From contig JBILMS010000021.1 of the NCBI GenBank assembly GCA_044375415.1, positions 1-47,460 on the forward strand: a DNA stretch of 47,460 bases. The letters are read 5' to 3'. Both the position numbers and the translations under genes were made by a program. The notes under the pieces are model-generated. The model had not been told where the DNA came from and made no database searches. It saw only the letters and a list, made by a program, of their open reading frames with translations. This document shows, in pieces, positions 40,722-47,460 of this stretch. This stretch comes from JAWXBG01 sp044375415 (lineage in GTDB: Bacteria > Bacteroidota > Bacteroidia > Flavobacteriales_D > Sanyastnellaceae). How positions within the stretch are numbered: the first letter of the stretch is position 1; each line of letters opens with the position of its first letter.

Positions 40722-42341
40722 ATGAGCAAGTTGTATTACACGCAAATGAAAAATCGAAGTGCCATTAAAGGCTGTTTTTATCTGGCGATTATATGCGGGG
40801 TATTTTTGTTTTCCTGTAGGCGCGAAGAGCCCTCTACATGGAATATAGGTGCGGCAGGACCGGTGGCTCTGGGTAGATTAGGTTTAAATGATATGGTGGC
40901 GGATAGCCTTTTGAGTGCAGATGAAAATGGACTATGGCATTTGGTCATCAGCGAAAACTTGACGGACTTTGATTTGGATTCAATTGTTGCCATACCTGAT
41001 ACAACGATAAAACAGACTCTTGTTGTTCCATTGGTAGGCGGGCCTTTTTCCATTCCACCAAACTCTTCTATCATAAGTCTGGAGGAAGAAAATCAGCTTA
41101 ATGTATCACAAGCATCCTTAAAGGAAGTTCATACCAAAGGAGGAACACTAGAATACACTGTAAAAAATTACATCGATGGATTTTTGACATGTACCTACGA
41201 ATTGCCGGGTGTTACTAAAAATGGGGAAGTAGCCACTTTAATTGCCCACACGCAACCGGGCACTGCTTCGGATCCGCATATTAGTTTTGGTTCTTTGGAC
41301 TTAACAGGATATGAACTTGACATGACCGGTGAAAATGGAACCGGAACTAATACTCTTTTTTCAAGCATCATTGTAAGAACGTCTGTAGATGCCCCGAGCA
41401 ATGCACAAGTATTTGGTCAGGATAGTGTAGCCATCGAGCTTACAATTGTGGACCCGGAGGTGAGTTACGCACGTGGTTATTTTGGTCAACACGACTACGA
41501 ATTAGATCAAGTCGTAGATTTCGGAGAGGACTTCGATTTACCTCAAGGGGCCTTGAACCTAAACGAAGTGAATGTAAGTTTTGAAGTTGAGAATTTTGTA
41601 GGAGCCGATGCTCAAATTGAATTTCACAACCTCATTGCATCCAACTCTACTTCGGCAATGATTACCTCTTTACATAGCCCTGATTTGTTTTCGGTTATAA
41701 ATGTTACAAGAGCCACTGAGGTAAATGGAACAGTGGTTCCCACGTATCACGAAATATCGATTTCCGAAGACAACAGCAACATAGATGAATTTTTGGAGAC
41801 CTTACCGGATGAGGTGAGCATTGATGCGAGTATATCCATTAATCCACTCGGTAATATTTCTGATAACAACGATTTCATTTATACGGATGAGACTTTAAAT
41901 GCATGGCTCAATATGGATATTCCGCTGTGTATTGGAATGCAGGGACTTTCACTGCACAGAGAAATTGAATTAACAGGTGAATCAAACGATATTGTTGCCA
42001 ATGGCGTTTTATATCTGCGGATGGCGAATGCATTTCCCTTTCAAGCCGAAGTTTCTTTAGTACTAAGAAACGATGAGTCCGAAGAAATTTCTGTTTTATT
42101 AGATGAGGCTATTTTGTTGCCGGGAATTCAAAATGGTGTCGACGGAATTATACATCAAAACAGCCTCTTCACTATTACTCTTTCGCAGGACGTGATAGAT
42201 CAATTAGTAGGTCCCAATAAGATTTTTCTAGATGTACAATTTGATACACCGAGCGATACAGAATTCGTGAAGCTTACAACTTCGAATTACATCGATTTTG
42301 TGCTTACAACAGAAGCCTCTACACAAGTGAGTGTTCAATGA
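40722..42341 (+). CDS. large lipoprotein of unknown function
   Basis: A 539-residue protein from the ATG at 40722, five bases after the DUF4105 stop; the ATG at 40746 gives a shorter signal region and is also possible. Either start leads to a lipoprotein signal (CFYLAIICGVFLFSC) and an acidic mature chain made of beta-sandwich-like segments (FSIPPNSSIISLEEE, SISINPLGNISDNND, FVLTTEASTQVSVQ). Its stop overlaps the next gene by ATGA. No domain recognised. With the next gene it may form a surface-lipoprotein plus beta-barrel pair. Confidence 0.72.
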   Translation: MSKLYYTQMKNRSAIKGCFYLAIICGVFLFSCRREEPSTWNIGAAGPVALGRLGLNDMVADSLLSADENGLWHLVISENLTDFDLDSIVAIPDTTIKQTLVVPLVGGPFSIPPNSSIISLEEENQLNVSQASLKEVHTKGGTLEYTVKNYIDGFLTCTYELPGVTKNGEVATLIAHTQPGTASDPHISFGSLDLTGYELDMTGENGTGTNTLFSSIIVRTSVDAPSNAQVFGQDSVAIELTIVDPEVSYARGYFGQHDYELDQVVDFGEDFDLPQGALNLNEVNVSFEVENFVGADAQIEFHNLIASNSTSAMITSLHSPDLFSVINVTRATEVNGTVVPTYHEISISEDNSNIDEFLETLPDEVSIDASISINPLGNISDNNDFIYTDETLNAWLNMDIPLCIGMQGLSLHREIELTGESNDIVANGVLYLRMANAFPFQAEVSLVLRNDESEEISVLLDEAILLPGIQNGVDGIIHQNSLFTITLSQDVIDQLVGPNKIFLDVQFDTPSDTEFVKLTTSNYIDFVLTTEASTQVSVQ

Positions 42342-43585
42342 AGAAATGGCTTAAAATATCAGTATCTTTAATACTCCTGCTCGTAAGGGAAAATCTGAGT
42401 GCCCAAACCTCAGCCTTTTTGTTGATGTATCAAGATTCTTTGTTTGAAGGTCGTCATTCTTATCTCGAAGTTTCCGCACAGGGAGCCATTGGTAGCGACT
42501 TGCTGAACAATGCCTTCATGAAAAGAATGTATTTGGGTGGTCACCTGGAAGATGGACTCCTAAATGGCCTCGTTGATGATGCGCGAGAGCAAAACCGGGC
42601 AGGATTAGATGCAAAATTTTCTATGCAGTGGTGGGATTTGACGAGTGGCCTTTTTGGCAATCCATGTTTACAATTGATGGTTGGGATATCATCGGAAAAT
42701 CATGGTTACGTCGGTTTTTCGAAGGATTTTTTTTCGCTTGTGTATCGAGGTAATTCCGGATGGGCAGGACAGACCAAAGAGATAGGTCCTTTATATGCGG
42801 GTTACCAATCGTTTCAGAAGTTCAGTGTGGGCATTGTTGATCAGCGCACATATTCACAATATCGCTTGAGTTTTGTGAGTGGTCAGGATTTTACATCCAT
42901 AGATATTCGAGATGCATCGTTATATACATCTAGTGATTTGGATTCGTTGGTGCTAACATACGAAGGTAAAATGTATGTGGCAGATCCCAACAAACGGGGC
43001 ATTGGTTCGGGTAAAGGATTAGGACTTTCCTTCGATTTTGATTGGAATATTCCTATGAAAGACGGCAAGGGATGGTTTAGTGTAAGCGCCTACAACTTAG
43101 GTATGATTCGCTGGAATGGTCAGACCGAAAATTATAACCTCGACAGTTCATTTGTATGGACAGGGTTTGAATTAAACGATTTGTTTACCATCGACGATGA
43201 TTTGTCTATGCCGGAGTTGGCGGATACCATCGGTTACACCATGAAAACACAGAGCAAATGGGTTTCATTGCCGGCCGATATTCGTGTGCGTATGCTGCGA
43301 AGATTGGATAGAGTATTATTTATAGATGCCGGTATTGCATTGCAGCCCTATCAACTCTCGCTCCCCGAATTGAGATTTGCTTTGGGTCAGGATATTAATG
43401 GCAAATGGCAATTTACGGAGCAAGTAATGTTTGGAGGTTATGGGGGATTTCGCGCCGGCATTGGTATTAGGTCGGCAGCGATTAAAAATTTCATACTTCA
43501 AGCGGGGAGTGAAAACTTGATGGGTTGGTTAGGAGAAGACTTTAGGGGCAGAGATTTTTCTGTTGCTATATCAAGGATATTTTAA
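42338..43585 (+). CDS. DUF5723-like exported protein, probable outer-membrane beta-barrel
   Basis: A 415-residue protein with a signal peptide (MKKWLKISVSLILLLVRENLSAQ) and a chain of Gly/aromatic-rich strands (LQLMVGISSENHGYVGFSKDFF, SFDFDWNIPMKDGKGWFSVSAY, MFGGYGGFRAGIGIRSAAI), ending in a Phe (FSVAISRIF), as outer-membrane beta-barrels do for BAM recognition. The overall style fits the Bacteroidota DUF5723 group of surface proteins. Its ATGA overlap with the lipoprotein gene suggests the two are made together. Confidence 0.72.
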   Translation: MKKWLKISVSLILLLVRENLSAQTSAFLLMYQDSLFEGRHSYLEVSAQGAIGSDLLNNAFMKRMYLGGHLEDGLLNGLVDDAREQNRAGLDAKFSMQWWDLTSGLFGNPCLQLMVGISSENHGYVGFSKDFFSLVYRGNSGWAGQTKEIGPLYAGYQSFQKFSVGIVDQRTYSQYRLSFVSGQDFTSIDIRDASLYTSSDLDSLVLTYEGKMYVADPNKRGIGSGKGLGLSFDFDWNIPMKDGKGWFSVSAYNLGMIRWNGQTENYNLDSSFVWTGFELNDLFTIDDDLSMPELADTIGYTMKTQSKWVSLPADIRVRMLRRLDRVLFIDAGIALQPYQLSLPELRFALGQDINGKWQFTEQVMFGGYGGFRAGIGIRSAAIKNFILQAGSENLMGWLGEDFRGRDFSVAISRIF

Positions 43586-43593
43586 AAAGTAGT

Positions 43594-44400
43594 ATGAAAA
43601 TGTTGGATAAATTAAAACATACCGGAAGCGGAAATTTTTTTCTGATTGCCGGTCCGTGTGTGGCCGAAAGCGAAAGTTTGCTCGATGAAGTTTGTGGAAA
43701 GTTGAAAGAGATTACTGATCGATTGGAGATACCTTTTATTTTTAAAGCGTCCTATCGAAAGGCAAATAGATCCCGCTTGGATTCCTTCAGCGGAATGGGA
43801 GATGAAGTGGCATTGGAGTGGTTGAAAAAGACAGGGGCTAAATACGATGTTCCGGTAATTACAGATATTCATTCTGCTCCGGAGGCCGCAATGGCAGCTG
43901 CTTATGTGGATGTATTGCAGATACCGGCATTTTTGTGTAGGCAGACCGACTTGTTGCAGGCGGCTGCTGAAACGGGTAAAGTAGTAAATATTAAAAAAGG
44001 TCAATTTGTATCACCCGATTCGATGAAGTTTGCCTGCGATAAGGTGATTGAATCGGGCAATAAGAAGGTATGGTTGACAGAACGCGGAACAACCTTTGGC
44101 TACCAAGATCTCGTAGTCGATTTTCGTGGAATACCTGTGATGAAACAGTTTGCACCCGTTGTATTGGATTGCACACATAGTTTGCAGCAACCCAATCAGA
44201 GTAGCGGAGTAACCGGAGGCAAACCCGAGTTGATCGAAACGATAGCGAAGGCTGGCATTGCTGTGGGAGCCGATGGATTATTCATCGAAACCCATCCCAA
44301 TCCGGCGGTTGCTAAAAGCGATGGTGCAAATATGCTTCGTTTGGAATTGATGGAAGCCATGTTGGAACGATTGATACGAGTAAGAAAGGCGGTGATATAG
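43594..44400 (+). CDS. kdsA: 3-deoxy-8-phosphooctulonate synthase (KDO-8-P synthase)
   Basis: A 268-residue enzyme condensing PEP with arabinose 5-phosphate to Kdo-8-phosphate for LPS core. Landmarks: FLIAGPCVAESE at residues 16-27, FKASYRKANRSR binding substrate, DIHSAPEAAMAA, LQIPAFLCRQTDLL, VNIKKGQF, LTERGTTFGYQDLVVD, DCTHSLQQPN and the C-terminal GLFIETHPNPAVAKSDG. Length normal. The N in FKASYRKAN matches the family. It is within the run of envelope genes, eight bases after the barrel-like gene, which fits a shared envelope theme. Confidence 0.96.
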   Translation: MKMLDKLKHTGSGNFFLIAGPCVAESESLLDEVCGKLKEITDRLEIPFIFKASYRKANRSRLDSFSGMGDEVALEWLKKTGAKYDVPVITDIHSAPEAAMAAAYVDVLQIPAFLCRQTDLLQAAAETGKVVNIKKGQFVSPDSMKFACDKVIESGNKKVWLTERGTTFGYQDLVVDFRGIPVMKQFAPVVLDCTHSLQQPNQSSGVTGGKPELIETIAKAGIAVGADGLFIETHPNPAVAKSDGANMLRLELMEAMLERLIRVRKAVI

Positions 44401-44403
44401 ATT

Positions 44404-45846
44404 ATGCGATACTATACCTACATATATTTTCTCATCATTATGCATTGGGCGAATTGCGCCAGATCGCAGAATATAGATGTTCAAGTAAGACATATCGGAG
44501 GAGAAGGAAACGAAAGAGGAGAGGGAGTGATGGTCCATGATAATGGAAATATTTTTATGGTCGGAACAACCGGAGGAGCCGGGACAGGTAATTCGGATAT
44601 ACTTCTCACGTGTTTAAGTGAGAGTTTAGCCTGTGAGTGGTCCAATGCATATGGAGGTGCCAATACTGATAACGGTTTAGACCTTGTGGAGTGCCCGAAT
44701 GGAGATGTAATTGTTGTGGGATTTACAAATGAAGAAGGGGATTATGATGGTAGGATCATTCGAGTGAATTCAAGTGGTTCTATAATTTGGGATAAGATAG
44801 TTGGTGCAGAAGGATGGAATTTTATTCATCGTATTGTGGTACATCCGAATGGCGGTTTCTTATGTATTGGGGAGAGCAGCGAGAATATTTTAACCGGGCC
44901 GGATGGATGGCTTATTTGGATTGATGAAGATGGAAATGTTTTGCAAAATGTACAATATGGAGGAGAAGGTTATGATACATTGAATGATATACAACTCTCT
45001 TCGGATGAATTTATTTTTTTAACAGGAACTACAGAAGATCAAACTATTGAAGGATTGAATCATCTGTGGGTAATCAAACTAAATCTCAATTTGGAGTTCA
45101 TTTGGGAATTTAAGCGTGAGGATTTATTATCAACAGAGGGAATATCTTTAAACGTACATGATGATTTAATTCAAGTGGGAGGCAACTATTTTGATAATCA
45201 TGTCCTACCCATTTTATGCAACATTGGAAATGAAGGTACTGAATTATCTACAATATTTTCTGATATCAACGCAGATTACTATTTAAATGAAATAGCGGAT
45301 CTCGGTTTTGGATTTTTGCTTTTGGGAAATCAGTCGGCATATGGACTTGGTTCGGATGACGCTATGATACAACAATGGGCTTATCCGGGGTCATGGATGG
45401 TGGGTCCAACATTTGGAACACCTTGGACTGATGAGCTTAATTGTATTTTTGAAGACCAAGACACGGGACTTTATTTCGCGGGAACATCATTTTCTGAGAC
45501 GAACGAGCACGATGAAAACGTGATGCTCGTTTATTGGCCAGCTGATTCTTTGCAATCTCAATTTACAATTGAGACACTAAATATAAATTGTTCTCCTACT
45601 TTTCAAGTTTCAATAGAGGAGTTGAAACCTCAATATACTTATACTTGGATAAATAATGAATTGCGAGTATTATTCACCGAAGGAATTGGAAGCCTAGATC
45701 TGTTTGATTTAAATGGAAAATGTGTTTATCATGATTCGCAATATCAATCAGGGCAGGGGATTAGGATGAATGAATCCTCAGGGATATTCTTGGCAAGAAT
45801 TGTAAGTGAGAAAAATTCAATTCAATTCAAGGTTTTTGCGCGATAA
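44404..45846 (+). CDS. T9SS type A secreted protein with beta-propeller-like repeats
   Basis: A 480-residue exported protein starting three bases after kdsA. Signal region MRYYTYIYFLIIMHWANCARSQ. The body repeats a GGxGxxxxxDI...DGGFLxxGxT theme about every 50 residues (VVHPNGGFLCIGES, VQYGGEGYDTLNDIQLSSDEFIFLTGTT, FEDQDTGLYFAGTS), as in SBBP/beta-propeller surface proteins. The end LRVLFTEGIGSLDLFDLNGKCV ... SGIFLARIVSEKNSIQFKVFAR is a diverged type A sorting domain. Exported by the T9SS; function unknown. The stop overlaps the next start by one base (TAATG). Confidence 0.85.
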   Translation: MRYYTYIYFLIIMHWANCARSQNIDVQVRHIGGEGNERGEGVMVHDNGNIFMVGTTGGAGTGNSDILLTCLSESLACEWSNAYGGANTDNGLDLVECPNGDVIVVGFTNEEGDYDGRIIRVNSSGSIIWDKIVGAEGWNFIHRIVVHPNGGFLCIGESSENILTGPDGWLIWIDEDGNVLQNVQYGGEGYDTLNDIQLSSDEFIFLTGTTEDQTIEGLNHLWVIKLNLNLEFIWEFKREDLLSTEGISLNVHDDLIQVGGNYFDNHVLPILCNIGNEGTELSTIFSDINADYYLNEIADLGFGFLLLGNQSAYGLGSDDAMIQQWAYPGSWMVGPTFGTPWTDELNCIFEDQDTGLYFAGTSFSETNEHDENVMLVYWPADSLQSQFTIETLNINCSPTFQVSIEELKPQYTYTWINNELRVLFTEGIGSLDLFDLNGKCVYHDSQYQSGQGIRMNESSGIFLARIVSEKNSIQFKVFAR

Positions 45847-47294
45847 TGAAATTGTTGATGCAAGGACTATCAAAGAGAACAGTTTATGTGCCATTGGTAA
45901 TTATTGTTTTCTTTTCAATTGTGTTCTCTCTGATTTCTGTGCCCAATCATTTCTTTTTTCGGACATATGCTTTGGATTTGGGAATGTTTAATCAGGCACT
46001 TTATCAATATTCAATCGGCCAATGGGCAGTATTTTCGCAGGGATTAAATGGACAAAGTGTAAATTATCTCTCAGACCATTTTTCTCCTATTATAATTTTG
46101 TTTTCGCCTTTTCGGTACATCTTTGGGACTTATACTCTGTTGGTGTTTCAAATAGTTTCAGGAGCAATAGCTGGGTGGTATTGCTACAAACTAGCTCTTT
46201 TACGCGGACTTAACGAAACATTATGCGCTGTTATTCTTTTCCACTTCTATAGTCTTTGGGGCCTTTATTCTGCCTTTGCTTACGATTTTCATGCAAATGT
46301 TTTTGGTGCGTTTTTATTATTCCCATTCCTGTATTATGCACTAAAAGAGAATAAATGGAAGGCACTATTTTGCTTGTTTTTGGTACTGATATCAAAGGAA
46401 AATATGGCTGTTGTCGTTTGCGCCATCTCCCTAGTTGTATTATTTATAGAATTTCGAAGTTCTAACCGATTGAATAGAATTTTGCTCTGGTCTAGTATCG
46501 TAAGTATTTTTTATTTTTTGATTGTTACAATAGTCGTGATGCCTACTCTGAATAATGGCCAAATAGTTAGTTCCGTGCAGTCAACTTATGGCCAATACGG
46601 CAAAAACTTAGGTGAGGTTTTTGTGCATTTTCTTTCACATCCATTTCAAGTGATTCAAAGTATTTTGTTGGATAACAGCGGCGAGTTTGCAAAAACAAAA
46701 ATTACAAGTTTGTTTTTTTTACTGGTGAGCGGTGGCTTTTTAATTGTTATTCGTCCAATTTTTTTGATAGCATTTATTCCGATTATAGCTCAGAAGTTCC
46801 TATCGTCAAACACTTTAATGTGGGACATACATAAACAATACAGTATAGAATTATGTGTGGTATTGAGCCTCTTGGTAATATTTGGTGTTTCTACATTGAA
46901 GTGGGAAAAATTCAAATTGCCGGGTTTGTCTTTATTAGCCGGCTTGGCCTTGTATTACTCTATTCGTGAGGTAGTGAGAAAAAGTGATGAGGCGAATATT
47001 TTCAGTGGAAGACATTATACATCAAACATAAATAGTGCGGAAGTAGATAAAATTAAGGAAATAATTTCCGAAGTAGATGTAATTTCTGTGTCATCAAACT
47101 TGGCGCCTCACTTGTCGTTTAGATCATTGGTTTATGCATTTCCAAATTTGGGTGAGAGTGAGCATTGGGTTTTGACCAAAAATGATTTTGTAAAAAGCTT
47201 TGGTAATTCCAAAAACGATCAGGAAGGGAAAGAAAACTTGGCATATGAAATGTTGTTCGAAGGAGAAACAGTGGTCCTTCTGAGGAGGAAATAA
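45846..47294 (+). CDS. DUF2079 polytopic membrane protein
   Basis: A 482-residue integral membrane protein with about ten hydrophobic helices. Signature stretches ALDLGMFNQALYQYSIGQW near residues 41-59, YLSDHFSPIIILFSPFRYI and AFAYDFHANVFGAFLLFPFLYY match DUF2079, a family related in layout to GT-C glycosyltransferases, with acidic residues (Asp in LDLGMF, DH, DFH) placed as in such enzymes. A lipid-linked sugar transferase is plausible but unproven. Translation is coupled to the preceding T9SS gene by TAATG, so a glycan modification of the exported product is an idea, not a result. Confidence 0.85.
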   Translation: MKLLMQGLSKRTVYVPLVIIVFFSIVFSLISVPNHFFFRTYALDLGMFNQALYQYSIGQWAVFSQGLNGQSVNYLSDHFSPIIILFSPFRYIFGTYTLLVFQIVSGAIAGWYCYKLALLRGLNETLCAVILFHFYSLWGLYSAFAYDFHANVFGAFLLFPFLYYALKENKWKALFCLFLVLISKENMAVVVCAISLVVLFIEFRSSNRLNRILLWSSIVSIFYFLIVTIVVMPTLNNGQIVSSVQSTYGQYGKNLGEVFVHFLSHPFQVIQSILLDNSGEFAKTKITSLFFLLVSGGFLIVIRPIFLIAFIPIIAQKFLSSNTLMWDIHKQYSIELCVVLSLLVIFGVSTLKWEKFKLPGLSLLAGLALYYSIREVVRKSDEANIFSGRHYTSNINSAEVDKIKEIISEVDVISVSSNLAPHLSFRSLVYAFPNLGESEHWVLTKNDFVKSFGNSKNDQEGKENLAYEMLFEGETVVLLRRK

Positions 47295-47297
47295 TTA

Positions 47298-47460
47298 CTA
47301 CCTCAAAATCTCAAAGGAACTTTCACCCTTTAGCTTCAAATCGGAAAGAGAGATAGACTCCACCTTAGACAGAGGCGAACCCACCTTACACCACTGAATA
47401 AATAAGTCCACCTTTTTTTCATCACCTTCAACCTCTGCATACACGCTTTCATCCGGCATG
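47298..47460 (-). CDS. acylphosphatase (3' part; 5' end beyond window)
   Basis: The minus strand reads MPDESVYAEVEGDEKKVDLF then IQWCKVGSPLSKVESISLSD and stops at 47298. This is the C-terminal half of acylphosphatase (NxPDGxVxAxxEG and the FxxWCxxGPPxAxV helix), which hydrolyses carboxyl-phosphate bonds. The N-terminal part with the catalytic Arg lies outside. It converges on the DUF2079 gene with a three-base gap. Confidence 0.88.
   Translation of the reverse strand, partial: MPDESVYAEVEGDEKKVDLFIQWCKVGSPLSKVESISLSDLKLKGESSFEILR

Overview
The window comes from a Bacteroidota chromosome, most likely a Flavobacteriales-type gliding or cargo-secreting marine/freshwater lineage; genus is not assignable from sequence alone. 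The reasons are: three proteins with type IX secretion (T9SS) C-terminal sorting domains, one of them of the gliding-associated type B; the gene order guaA / LysM-lipoprotein / hemF and rpmG / DUF4295 / ftsY; a fused alpha-beta 2-oxoacid dehydrogenase E1; DUF4105, DUF4412 and other Bacteroidota envelope families; and repeated TANNTTTG promoter boxes (the Bacteroidota -7 element) a few bases upstream of genes and a tRNA.

Layout. 1-4313: accessory region with two tandem RHS C-terminal cassettes. Each has a near-identical RHS core followed by an unrelated C-terminal tip, and each tip gene overlaps a small lipoprotein gene by ATGA. The second cassette has a decayed core with stops and carries an in-frame 71-base palindromic insertion. 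4442-5921: excisionase-like HTH gene, a tRNA-Ser 3'-end-like fragment, about 206-bp tandem repeats and a RelE/ParE-type toxin-antitoxin pair. 6139-8067: DedA membrane protein, tRNA-Pro(UGG), tRNA-Arg(UCU), maf. 8224-11478: giant T9SS type B surface protein. 11667-15964: guaA, LysM/periplasmic-binding lipoprotein, hemF. 16195-20896 (minus strand): LytS-like histidine kinase, LytTR response regulator, then an uncharacterised outer-membrane-type protein, a lipoprotein and an integral membrane protein; three 10-bp direct repeats with exact 21-bp spacing lie between regulator and first target gene. 21027-23870: three exported proteins of unknown function. 23871-24450: convergent intergenic region packed with hairpin repeats. 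24451-27662: LolA-like carrier and FtsK. 27985-30698: rpmG, a DUF4295 protein, ftsY, rimO. 30713-32854: T9SS type A protein. 33032-34635: a hypothetical protein and queE. 35095-38665 (minus): ferredoxin, thioredoxin, DUF4412 protein, fused E1. 38759-47294 (plus): tightly packed dapF, DUF4105, lipoprotein, beta-barrel-like protein, kdsA, T9SS beta-propeller protein, DUF2079 membrane protein. The right edge cuts an acylphosphatase gene.

How the genes work together. Most of the window is ordinary chromosome for translation and membrane targeting (rpmG, ftsY, rimO, tRNAs), cell division/chromosome segregation (ftsK), nucleotide, haem, lysine/peptidoglycan and LPS-Kdo synthesis (guaA, hemF, dapF, kdsA), with an unusually large share of exported and envelope proteins. 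The most novel material is the RHS tip/lipoprotein cassettes with their in-frame palindrome, the two-component cluster with its triple-repeat putative operator, and several families of dispersed palindromic intergenic repeats. All functional calls rest on motif reading by eye; no database search was possible.
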